NCBI GenBank assembly: GCA_027314685.1
Contig: DAHVAI010000388.1
Coordinates: 1-5,010 of the forward strand
DNA length: 5,010 nucleotides
Source: Nitrososphaerota archaeon
Lineage (GTDB): Archaea; Thermoproteota; Nitrososphaeria; Nitrososphaerales; CADDZS01
Direction: 5' to 3'
Made by a program: the position numbers and the translations under genes. This document shows, in pieces, positions 1 through 4,394 of this stretch (positions are counted from its first letter, which is position 1; every line of letters begins with the position of its first letter). Below the pieces are notes generated by a model. That model searched no databases and was not told where the DNA came from. It saw nothing but the letters and a program-made list of their open reading frames with translations.

Positions 1-141
1 TTCTTTTGCACCCGAGCATCCTCCCACTCCATCGGCAACCGAGACGACCAGATTTACCTCATCAACCAAGAGTGAATCCTGGTTTTCAGAGTGATGAAAG
101 CCGATGCTGTTTGACTCGGAGTAAGCGGTGATCTTCGGCAA
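1..141 (-). CDS. PP2C-type protein phosphatase, N-terminal fragment (runs off left edge)
   Basis: The first 47 codons of a gene read leftward; the 3' part lies outside the window. PP2C phosphatases are Mn/Mg-dependent enzymes that remove phosphate from Ser/Thr of proteins. Two family signatures are visible: S-E-N-Q-D-S at residues 18-23 matches the N-terminal (N/R)-x-x-(N/E/Q)-D-S motif, and V-A-D-G-V-G-G at 35-41 matches the metal-binding DGxGG motif. Asp22, Asp37 and Gly38 would correspond to residues that hold the two-metal centre. The start is taken as TTG at 141-139, because an in-frame TAG lies two codons upstream and no ATG or GTG precedes the motifs. A weak Shine-Dalgarno-like AGGAAAG sits 8 bases before it, inside the end of the carbonic anhydrase gene. 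The gap to that gene's stop is only 3 bases, so the two are probably one transcript. A SpoIIE-like or Stp1-like subfamily cannot be told apart from this fragment. Confidence 0.75.
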   Translation of the reverse strand, partial: MPKITAYSESNSIGFHHSENQDSLLVDEVNLVVSVADGVGGCSGAKE

Positions 142-144
142 GAA

Positions 145-672
145 CTAGACTTTCCTAGTCGTCGCGAGATACCCACTCCTTAGCGCATCGTAACTGGCCG
201 CATTCGCTCGAATCGCTTCTATCTCTTGTGCAGTCAGTTTTCTCTTGACAATGCCAGGCGATCCCAATACAAGCGAGCCATCGGGAATATCAGTGCCCTG
301 AGTGATCAACGTGCCTGCGCCGACGACGCAGTTTCTTCCTATTTTGCTATCATTCAACAAAACTGCTCCCATGCCAATCAACGAGTTTTCTCCAACGGTA
401 GCGCCGTGGACGATTGCTCCATGTCCAATCGAAACTCCATTTCCTATCACGCACTCTCCGTCTGCGTCAACATGAAGCACGCTATTGTCTTGAATGTTCA
501 CACGCTGTCCTATTCTTACCTGACCGTTTTCTGCCCTAACGGATACTCCGAACCAGATGGAGCTAGCTTCTCCAACATCAATGTCGCCAACTAACGCTGC
601 GCTCTCAGCTACGAAACATTCTTTTGCAATCCTCGGGGATTTGCCTCTATATGGGAGAACGATCAAAGACAA
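145..672 (-). CDS. Gamma-class carbonic anhydrase family protein (CamH/YrdA type)
   Basis: A 175-residue left-handed beta-helix protein built of hexapeptide repeats (about residues 25-140) followed by a C-terminal helix (about 147-165). Gamma carbonic anhydrases are trimers that interconvert CO2 and bicarbonate with a metal bound at the subunit interface. Aligned by eye to Methanosarcina Cam, the three metal ligands are His67, His84 and His89, with the expected 17 and 5 spacings of the short CamH/YrdA form. Arg46, Gln61 and Asp62 are kept in V-R-A-E and N-I-Q-D. The residue matching Cam Asp61 is Glu48, a conservative change, and the acidic proton-shuttle loop of Cam is absent, as is usual in CamH. 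The start is TTG at 672-670; no ATG or GTG is available between it and the upstream stop at 718-720. TTG two codons downstream is an alternative. The TATA-like box near 698-706 would give an almost leaderless transcript. The enzyme is probably cytosolic; real anhydrase activity is not certain for this subgroup. Confidence 0.93.
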   Translation of the reverse strand: MSLIVLPYRGKSPRIAKECFVAESAALVGDIDVGEASSIWFGVSVRAENGQVRIGQRVNIQDNSVLHVDADGECVIGNGVSIGHGAIVHGATVGENSLIGMGAVLLNDSKIGRNCVVGAGTLITQGTDIPDGSLVLGSPGIVKRKLTAQEIEAIRANAASYDALRSGYLATTRKV

Positions 673-696
673 CGACTCACAGCTTGCACTGGCGAT

Positions 697-706
697 TGAT
701 AATTTA
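697..706 (-). promoter_or_regulatory. TATA-like box for the carbonic anhydrase gene
   Basis: On the minus strand this reads TAAATTATCA. Its centre is about 30 bases before the TTG start at 672, so initiation would fall a few bases before the start codon. It overlaps the stop codon of the small membrane protein gene. By eye only. Confidence 0.4.
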
Positions 707-805
707 CGTGCCTGAAATCAGCAATCCAAAAAATATGATTACCAAGAACAGAACTATCAGGAACCAGAAAAGAGCTCTTGTACCTTTGGGCTGAGCTTCA
801 TTCAC
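704..805 (-). CDS. Small single-pass membrane protein (33 residues)
   Basis: A short minus-strand frame between the thioredoxin-fold gene and the carbonic anhydrase gene. It starts with GTG at 805-803; an in-frame TTG four codons earlier (817-815) is the only alternative before an upstream TGA. The protein has a short polar N-terminus containing K7 and R10, then about 20 strongly hydrophobic residues from roughly Ala11 to Ile30 (F, W, L, I, V rich), and ends in S-G-T. The positive charge before the helix suggests an inside N-terminus and an outside C-terminus. Many archaea encode such single-helix microproteins of unknown role, often as partners of larger membrane complexes; that role is inference. 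It starts 38 bases after the stop of the upstream gene and could be co-transcribed with it. The clean hydrophobic block with charged flank makes a chance frame unlikely but not impossible. Confidence 0.6.
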   Translation of the reverse strand: MNEAQPKGTRALFWFLIVLFLVIIFFGLLISGT

Positions 806-843
806 ACTGGCTTGCAAATTTCATAATCTCGGTAGGAAACCAT

Positions 844-1245
844 TCAATTTGTACTGCCAAAAGCTTTCTCGATTGCCTCATCGAGCTCCGAGAAGCTGTT
901 TGGAACACCCTTGAAGATCTTGACACCGTTAACATAGAAAGTCGGGATGCCATCTTCGACGTTTCCTCTTGCCAAGATTTTTTCGAGAAATTTATTCTGC
1001 GATTTTCTGAAGACCCTCACTTGGACAGCTCTACCATAGGCTCTTTGAAAGTCAAGCGCGATCTTTGCAATCTTGTCATAAAGCATGGTAGACTCAGAAT
1101 TGGATGGTTCTTGGTGAGACCCAGAAGCCATTCCTTTCATCCTAGACTCAACAAGTGACTGGGCGTCTCTCAGACTACTTTCGAACTTCTCCGGTATAAG
1201 GCCGACAATATCTAGACGAAACGGAACGCGTCCCTTCTTTGACAT
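844..1245 (-). CDS. Thioredoxin-fold protein without cysteines, function unknown
   Basis: A 133-residue cytosolic protein starting at ATG 1245-1243. The C-terminal half reads like the second half of a thioredoxin or DsbA domain: a strand (V-Q-V-R-V-F, 74-79), a helix (about 83-93), the cis-proline motif G-I-P-T-F-Y-V-N-G (99-107), a strand and a final helix S-F-S-E-L-D-E-A-I (117-125). The N-terminal half has a strand (F-R-L-D-I-V-G, 9-15) and a helix with many charges. There is no cysteine in the whole protein, so the usual CxxC redox centre is absent and it cannot act as a normal thiol-disulfide oxidoreductase. It may bind a partner or have become a structural domain. A polar loop (about 40-54, rich in S, G, E, N) separates the halves. 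The name rests on fold pattern only; I do not recognise a named family. Confidence 0.8.
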   Translation of the reverse strand: MSKKGRVPFRLDIVGLIPEKFESSLRDAQSLVESRMKGMASGSHQEPSNSESTMLYDKIAKIALDFQRAYGRAVQVRVFRKSQNKFLEKILARGNVEDGIPTFYVNGVKIFKGVPNSFSELDEAIEKAFGSTN

Positions 1246-1285
1246 TCCGATTAGGTATGCGTTAGCGGATTTGAAATAGTTATCT

Positions 1286-1295
1286 CATAATTTTT
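1286..1295 (-). promoter_or_regulatory. TATA-like box upstream of the cysteine-free thioredoxin-fold gene
   Basis: On the minus strand it reads AAAAATTATG, in the 54-base gap after the small beta-rich gene. Initiation about 26 bases downstream would leave a leader of roughly 20 bases before the ATG at 1245. No clear Shine-Dalgarno sequence lies in that leader. Confidence 0.35.
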
Positions 1296-1299
1296 GGTG

Positions 1300-1470
1300 C
1301 TAATCGGGTTTTCGACTCTTCTTTACTTCGCCGCGACTCAGTTTCATCACGGTACCTTTTTTCACGAGTCGCACGATTAGCTTTCCATATGGAACGAATT
1401 GCTCGATGATACCATGATCTTTCTCATCGCTTACGTAAACGGTATCACCCAAATTCAGATGCACTCGCAT
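1300..1470 (-). CDS. Small beta-rich (SH3-like) conserved-type protein, 56 residues
   Basis: The chosen start is ATG 1470-1468, giving 56 residues. The frame is open further upstream to an ATG at 1608, but the extra 46 residues look like non-coding sequence, and a good TATA-like box (1495-1503) lies 28 bases before the ATG at 1470, arguing for a leaderless message beginning right there. The next upstream ATG at 1493 would sit against the TATA box. The protein alternates hydrophobic and charged residues in short strands: L-G-D-T-V-Y-V (7-13), G-I-I-E-Q-F-V (20-26), K-L-I-V-R-L-V (30-36), T-V-M-K-L (40-44), then a basic tail with several Lys and Arg. This pattern is typical of a small SH3-like or KOW-like barrel and the basic tail could bind nucleic acid; both are inference. 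No specific family is recognised. It is divergent from the SixA-type gene at 1623. Confidence 0.7.
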   Translation of the reverse strand: MRVHLNLGDTVYVSDEKDHGIIEQFVPYGKLIVRLVKKGTVMKLSRGEVKKSRKPD

Positions 1471-1494
1471 TATTCCCAATTTCTTTCTCTCCAT

Positions 1495-1503
1495 AGTATA
1501 AGC
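1495..1503 (-). promoter_or_regulatory. TATA box of the 56-residue protein gene
   Basis: On the minus strand it reads GCTTATACT. Its centre is about 28 bases from the ATG at 1470, the classic archaeal distance to the transcription start, so the mRNA is predicted to be leaderless. This box decides the start call. The rest of the 152-base divergent region (1471-1622) shows no strong TATA box for the plus-strand gene; A-rich sequence at 1586-1597 is the best, weak, candidate. Confidence 0.5.
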
Positions 1504-1622
1504 TAGGCCAAAAGTGGATAAAACGGGTAAGCATAGGGGCGAACTCGCATATACACTTTGCTCCGGAATCTCTTCAAATTGGCCGAAATGCAAAAGACCA
1601 GTGGCCATATTGCTTTGGCAGC

Positions 1623-2090
1623 ATGCTAATCCTGATACTGCGGCACGGAGAGGCCGAGGCCAGAAACGGTGAATCCGAACGTCACATAACAGAGAGAGGT
1701 TCTGCGCAAGTCAATAGTGTGCTGGGGTGGGCAAAGCAGATGGGAGTGCGCGTTGATTCAATACTCTCTAGTCCAGTTGCTAGGGCAAAAGAGACTGCGA
1801 GTTTAGCTTCTGCCATATTTGGTCCGAAACTCGCAGTGACGAATGCGCTGGAACCTGAAGGATCTCCGGAAGAAGTGTACGAAGAGCTCGCTAGACTTGA
1901 ACCATCAAAGTCGGTGCTACTAGTCTCTCACCAACCCCTAGTTTCGAAGTTGGTTGAGGATATTCTAGAATCTGCAGCTCCGATAAACATGATGACGGGC
2001 TCACTCGCAATGGTAATGGCAAAAGATCTGCCTGCTCGCGGAAGAGGGATGCTCGTCTCGCTGATTCCACCATTCCTCGCAAATAGTTAG
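1623..2090 (+). CDS. sixA: Histidine phosphatase superfamily protein, SixA type
   Basis: A 155-residue cytosolic enzyme of the phosphoglycerate-mutase-like (branch 1) histidine phosphatase superfamily. SixA in bacteria removes phosphate from phosphohistidine of signalling or PTS proteins; other members act on small phosphates, so the substrate here is open. The phosphate pocket is complete: the N-terminal L-R-H-G-E motif gives Arg7 and the nucleophile His8, S-S-P-V-A-R-A-K-E-T-A gives Arg54, and V-S-H-Q-P-L gives His103. Acidic residues around 77-88 (E-P-E-G-S-P-E-E) lie where the general acid is expected. The length matches short SixA proteins, without the large inserts of mutases. The ATG at 1623 places the RHG motif at the usual position near residue 8. 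No Shine-Dalgarno sequence is seen. The next gene starts 31 bases downstream on the same strand but has its own TATA-like box. Confidence 0.92.
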   Translation: MLILILRHGEAEARNGESERHITERGSAQVNSVLGWAKQMGVRVDSILSSPVARAKETASLASAIFGPKLAVTNALEPEGSPEEVYEELARLEPSKSVLLVSHQPLVSKLVEDILESAAPINMMTGSLAMVMAKDLPARGRGMLVSLIPPFLANS

Positions 2091-2091
2091 C

Positions 2092-2098
2092 TTTATGC
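2092..2098 (+). promoter_or_regulatory. TATA-like box for the cysteine-rich protein gene
   Basis: TTTATGC, immediately after the stop of the SixA-type gene. Its centre is about 27 bases before the ATG at 2122, which fits a leaderless transcript starting at that codon. It is a weak match, so co-transcription with the SixA-type gene remains possible. Confidence 0.35.
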
Positions 2099-2121
2099 AG
2101 ATATTTTGTCCAAGGTAGATC

Positions 2122-2604
2122 ATGCAGACATTGATGGATTTTGTAAACGAATATTTTCTTGTGAAAGATGCGAAGTGCTACAGGCATTGTCAGGCGCCAA
2201 CGAAATTTGTGCCCATTTCGCAATCAGCCTCAAGCCTTGTCGGGGCTTATGTTTGTCCCCAGTCATATGTTTCAAGAGTTGTGTATTTTGCGGACAATCC
2301 TGATGCCAAATGGTTTGAGAGGTTTCTCACTGATCAGCTAGGATCTGAGAGAGCAAAGACAAAGGACATCCGAAAAGCTACTAGGCATGGATGGGAGCTT
2401 GGAGGTGGCGCTGAAGAGAACATTAGAGACGTCTCGGAAAATGGAAGAATAGTCCAATACTACTGGACGTTCTATCCCAAGACAGACGAGGAAAAGATAA
2501 ACGGAACTTTTCTCTGCTCAAAGGAGAACGGCGGCTGCGGCAAGTTGTATGTAAAGCCAAACGAGGACAATTCAAAGCTCTGCCAAAAGTGCAGAGGCTC
2601 CTAG
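2122..2604 (+). CDS. Hypothetical protein with C-terminal zinc-ribbon-like motif
   Basis: A 160-residue soluble protein that I do not recognise. Its C-terminus carries four cysteines in the order C132-x6-C139-x14-C154-x2-C157, a spacing that suggests a zinc ribbon or similar metal knuckle. Three more cysteines (19, 23, 45) and His22 lie near the N-terminus and might form a second site, but their spacing is irregular. The middle (about 52-125) looks like a folded alpha/beta domain rich in aromatic and charged residues, with R-I-V-Q-Y-Y-W-T-F-Y as a likely strand (109-118). No signal peptide or membrane segment is seen, so it should be cytosolic. The start ATG at 2122 is supported by the TATA spacing; an ATG four codons later (2134) is possible. 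Its stop codon overlaps the stop of the facing gene within one CTAG. A role in nucleic-acid or protein binding would be inference from the ribbon alone. Confidence 0.8.
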   Translation: MQTLMDFVNEYFLVKDAKCYRHCQAPTKFVPISQSASSLVGAYVCPQSYVSRVVYFADNPDAKWFERFLTDQLGSERAKTKDIRKATRHGWELGGGAEENIRDVSENGRIVQYYWTFYPKTDEEKINGTFLCSKENGGCGKLYVKPNEDNSKLCQKCRGS

Positions 2605-2613
2605 GTCCCTAGG
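2600..2613. repeat. Double CCTAGG palindrome over the convergent stop codons
   Basis: CCTAGG-TC-CCTAGG: two perfect 6-bp palindromes 2 bases apart. The first contains the TAG stop of the plus-strand gene and, on the other strand, the TAG stop of the thioredoxin-like gene (CTAG at 2601-2604). It could form a short stem in either transcript, although a 2-base loop is too tight for the full pairing. No T-run follows, so a terminator is not claimed. Confidence 0.6.
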
Positions 2614-2933
2614 CTCTTGTAGAATTTGCTTTGAAAGAAATCGTCCCAGTGCTTTCTTGTTATCGCTGCATCTTCGGAAAAGCCCGTGAACACGTGGTCG
2701 ACCCTGCCATCTGGGAACTCTACGAAAACCTGGGGAATGAGATAGTCGTCGCTGTCATCCCCATACTTCCTTACTAGATCGTCAGCAATCTTCATCGCAT
2801 CCGGCTGGTCAATGTCCAAAAGTCTTAGAGGCACCTTGAGATCCTGAGACATTTTCTTTGTTGCTTCAACCGATTGGGGATGGCAATGCGGGCACCATGT
2901 CGCATAGACCAGAGAAATTTGGGTAGGTTTCAC
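2601..2933 (-). CDS. Thioredoxin/glutaredoxin-like protein with CPHC active site
   Basis: A 110-residue single-domain thioredoxin-fold protein. The first strand (I-S-L-V-Y, 6-10) leads into A-T-W-C-P-H-C, giving the redox pair Cys14 and Cys17. CPHC is the dipeptide set seen in DsbA-like and some glutaredoxin-like proteins and usually gives a more oxidising couple than the CGPC of thioredoxin. The cis-proline is Pro67 in L-I-P-Q-V-F-V-E-F, followed by a hairpin (P-D-G-R-V) and a C-terminal helix. No signal peptide is visible, so it should work in the cytosol, probably as a thiol-disulfide reductant or exchanger. The start is GTG at 2933-2931, 28 bases after a TATA-like box. It lies 40 bases downstream of the F420-type oxidoreductase on the same strand and faces the cysteine-rich protein gene, with the stop codons overlapping by 4 bases. 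Confidence 0.88.
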   Translation of the reverse strand: MKPTQISLVYATWCPHCHPQSVEATKKMSQDLKVPLRLLDIDQPDAMKIADDLVRKYGDDSDDYLIPQVFVEFPDGRVDHVFTGFSEDAAITRKHWDDFFQSKFYKSLGT

Positions 2934-2957
2934 GATTGTTTTATCTTGGATTGCAAG

Positions 2958-2965
2958 CTTTTATC
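2958..2965 (-). promoter_or_regulatory. TATA-like box of the CPHC thioredoxin-like gene
   Basis: On the minus strand it reads GATAAAAG, with its centre about 28 bases before the GTG start. It fills the 40-base gap behind the oxidoreductase gene, suggesting that the redox gene can be transcribed on its own as a leaderless mRNA. Confidence 0.45.
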
Positions 2966-2973
2966 AGTTTAGC

Positions 2974-3921
2974 CTAGAAGGCGGTAATTACCTTCTGCGC
3001 GAATTCTAACTTGTCCTTCGGGTTGTATCTTCCTCGGAAGTTGATGATCAAATAATCAATTCCCTGCTCGCGGAACTGCTCGATTTCCTTTATCATATCG
3101 CTCGGTCTTCCTGGCAGGACCGAGCTCCAATATTCGCTTGCGGGCATTCCTCTCGGCTTGTAGGCAAGGCTCCTCTTTAGGGCCGCGTCCACATCTTCAC
3201 CGAAGCTCACGGAGGAAAGCTTTGTCTTCAGGACACTTCCGTACGGCCTGCCGACCTTCTTGCAGTGCTCCTTCAGCGCGTCGAGCTCTTCCTGTAGTTC
3301 ATCTCCTCTAGGTGTAAGGTTGCAAGCGTCGGCGTACTTTGCCACTAGCTTCAAAGTGATTCTCTTTCCGTCGCCTCCGACAAGCATCGGTGGTCGCGGC
3401 CTTTGGAGAGGTTTTGGTTCGCACACAAGATCCTCCATATCATAATACTTGCCGTGGAAGCTGAACTTTCTGTTCCTCCACGCGCGTTTTATGATCTTCA
3501 ACGATTCTTCAAGCATCCCAAGCCGGCGAACATGATTTGGAAACTCATAGCCGTACATCCTGGCTTCCTCCTCAAACCAGCCTGCTCCTATTCCCAGCCA
3601 GAATCTTCCGCTGCTTACATGATCCAATGTTGCGCCCATCTTTGCGACCAGCGCCGGATTTCGGAATACGTTGCAAGTGCATAACGTTCCTACTTTGATC
3701 TTGCTCGTGAGGGGAGCGATTCCTGAGAGAGCCGTGTATGGCTCCAGTATCGGATCCGTAAACTTTCCAACACGCGAGATCTGGACGAGGTGGTCCATCA
3801 GCCAGAATGAGTCGTAACCTTGGTCTTCGCATTCGCTTGCAATCTGGGAGACCTTGGCGAAACTATTGTCCGTTCCCTCGAATGCGTGCCCGGGCTGCTG
3901 GTAGCCAAACTTGAACTTCAA
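2974..3921 (-). CDS. LLM-class flavin/F420-dependent oxidoreductase
   Basis: A 315-residue TIM-barrel protein of the bacterial-luciferase-like monooxygenase superfamily, a full-length member. In archaea and actinobacteria this branch mostly uses reduced or oxidised coenzyme F420 to move hydride to or from a substrate; the substrate here is unknown. Visible family marks are the N-terminal strand F-K-F-G-Y (3-6 region), E-D-Q-G-Y-D-S-F-W-L-M-D-H (32-44), the barrel segment K-V-G-T-L-C-T-C-N (76-84) with R-N-P-A (87-90), S-G-R-F-W-L-G-I-G-A-G-W (104-115) and P-P-M-L-V-G-G-D-G (177-185) with the following A-D-A-C-N (197-201). The C-terminal part carries a barrel strand Y-L-I-I-N-F (290-295). No signal peptide is present. 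The start is TTG at 3921-3919; the first in-frame ATG is about residue 42, far too deep. TATA-like sequence at 3943-3960 supports the start. FMN instead of F420 as the cofactor cannot be excluded. Confidence 0.93.
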   Translation of the reverse strand: MKFKFGYQQPGHAFEGTDNSFAKVSQIASECEDQGYDSFWLMDHLVQISRVGKFTDPILEPYTALSGIAPLTSKIKVGTLCTCNVFRNPALVAKMGATLDHVSSGRFWLGIGAGWFEEEARMYGYEFPNHVRRLGMLEESLKIIKRAWRNRKFSFHGKYYDMEDLVCEPKPLQRPRPPMLVGGDGKRITLKLVAKYADACNLTPRGDELQEELDALKEHCKKVGRPYGSVLKTKLSSVSFGEDVDAALKRSLAYKPRGMPASEYWSSVLPGRPSDMIKEIEQFREQGIDYLIINFRGRYNPKDKLEFAQKVITAF

Positions 3922-3942
3922 ACTGGATAAAGCGTCCTAACT

Positions 3943-3960
3943 AATTTACTGATTATAAGT
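3943..3960 (-). promoter_or_regulatory. TATA-like sequences for the LLM oxidoreductase gene
   Basis: Two overlapping candidates on the minus strand: CTTATAATC (3952-3960), the better match, giving a leader of about 9 bases, and TAAATTAG (3943-3950), whose centre is about 25 bases before the TTG at 3921 and which would give a leaderless message. The intergenic stretch 3922-4053 otherwise holds only the dyad at 4002-4024. Confidence 0.4.
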
Positions 3961-4001
3961 TCGTCTAGGGGAATTTGTTGAAAAGACTGTCATCACAATG
4001 G

Positions 4002-4024
4002 GAACAGCAGGAATCAGGCTGTTC
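4002..4024. repeat. Perfect 7-bp inverted repeat with 9-base loop
   Basis: GAACAGC (4002-4008) and GCTGTTC (4018-4024) around a 9-base centre; 4001 and 4025 could add a G-T pair in RNA. It lies about 80 bases upstream of the LLM gene start and about 30 bases past the end of the doubtful frame at 4054. It may be an operator dyad or an RNA hairpin. No U-run follows directly on either strand, so it is not an obvious terminator. Confidence 0.6.
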
Positions 4025-4053
4025 TGAGCTTAAGAGAGCTTGAAACGCGTTAT

Positions 4054-4239
4054 TCAGCTTGGATCATACTTTTTCCGCCCGCCCTTGCGATCGACTATAG
4101 AGGGGTTTACCAGGAACCAATGCAAGAATTGCATGATAACGATTGCTTCCTTGCAATTATTGCATAACTCGACGATCGACGAGATATCGGTTTGCTGCGC
4201 AAACATGCTCACGATTTTGCCTGACTTGGGTCTCGTCAA
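4054..4239 (-). CDS. Doubtful 61-codon frame with a CxxC, coupled to the small membrane protein
   Basis: A minus-strand frame from TTG 4239-4237 to TGA. Its TTG overlaps the TGA of the upstream membrane-protein frame in the four bases TTGA, an arrangement often seen in translationally coupled archaeal genes. The predicted product has C-N-N-C (about residues 26-29), a hydrophobic run around I-V-I-M-Q-F-L-H-W-F-L-V (33-44) and a basic tail with K-G-G-R-K-K. No family is recognised. Against it: a longer frame is open on the opposite strand, the start is weak, and the CxxC and FLH residues are encoded by the paired palindromes at 4120-4164, which could instead be DNA sites in a non-coding region. 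If it is not a gene, 3922-4235 is a 314-base stretch with palindromes only. Confidence 0.3.
   Translation of the reverse strand: MTRPKSGKIVSMFAQQTDISSIVELCNNCKEAIVIMQFLHWFLVNPSIVDRKGGRKKYDPS
4120..4164. promoter_or_regulatory. Paired TGCAA-N3-TTGCA palindromes, 31 bp apart
   Basis: Site 1 is TGCAA-GAA-TTGCA (4121-4133; outer A4120 and T4134 extend it to 6-bp arms). Site 2 is TGCAA-TTA-TTGCA (4152-4164). Both have perfect arms and the same 3-base spacer, and their centres are 31 bp apart, close to three turns of B-DNA, so two dimers would lie on the same face of the helix. A further near-palindrome, CTCG-A-CGATCG-A-CGAG (4168-4183, only the A-A pair mismatched), follows. The pattern looks like a double operator for a dimeric HTH regulator. 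No promoter has been identified right next to it, and it falls inside the doubtful frame 4054-4239. Confidence 0.45.
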
Positions 4240-4394
4240 CTTGGGCTTTGAGGTCTTCCCTCCAGCACGCGGATCCTGCTATCCAGAGCGTCAATCTCTC
4301 CCTGCTGCATCCAGATGTACATTGCGATCAGAGCAAGTGCAATTCCCACGACGAGGTTGACCGTTAACAAGGCGAGAACTCCAGCAAACGCCAC
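4236..4394 (-). CDS. Small two-helix membrane protein with C-terminal coiled segment; possible frameshift at its start
   Basis: The frame is open from the stop TAA near 4459 to TGA at 4238-4236. Its first usual start codon is GTG 4394-4392, giving 52 residues: a hydrophobic stretch from residue 2 to about 29 (A-F-A-G-V-L-A-L-L, then V-N-L-V-V-G-I-A-L-A-L-I) and a short amphipathic heptad-like tail I-D-A-L-D-S-R-I-R-V-L-E. Coding-looking sequence continues upstream of the GTG (F-S-G-L-I-G-F-G-R-L-A-L-I), and an ATG at 4456-4454 begins M-A-S-L-I-Q-S-F one base out of frame. Adding one T in the 5-base run at 4432-4436 joins the two into a 73-residue protein with two good helices and a coiled tail. 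So the gene is either complete from GTG, truncated by a one-base deletion, affected by a homopolymer read error, or read by a -1 slip. Function unknown; it is divergent from the membrane protein at 4597. Confidence 0.6.
   Translation of the reverse strand: MAFAGVLALLTVNLVVGIALALIAMYIWMQQGEIDALDSRIRVLEGRPQSPS

Noticed and set aside
226..594. Plus-strand frame of 122 codons
   Set aside because: It lies fully opposite the carbonic anhydrase gene, whose hexapeptide repeats and His ligands are clear; the product has no recognisable pattern.
1471..1608. N-terminal extension of the 56-residue protein to ATG 1608
   Set aside because: The added residues look non-coding, and the TATA box at 1495-1503 sits inside the extension at the right distance for the shorter start.
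3960..4000. C/D-box RNA candidate on the minus strand (GTGATGA near 3992-3998)
   Set aside because: No matching CTGA D box at a proper distance and no flanking terminal stem.
3966..4029. Short plus-strand peptides of about 20 codons around the dyad, one ending near 4026
   Set aside because: No ATG or GTG start with a promoter, no family pattern, and length within chance.
4040..4367. Overlapping plus-strand frames of 106 and 74 codons
   Set aside because: They lie opposite the small membrane protein and the doubtful frame, share the same DNA in two frames, and show no domain, start signal or hydrophobic pattern.
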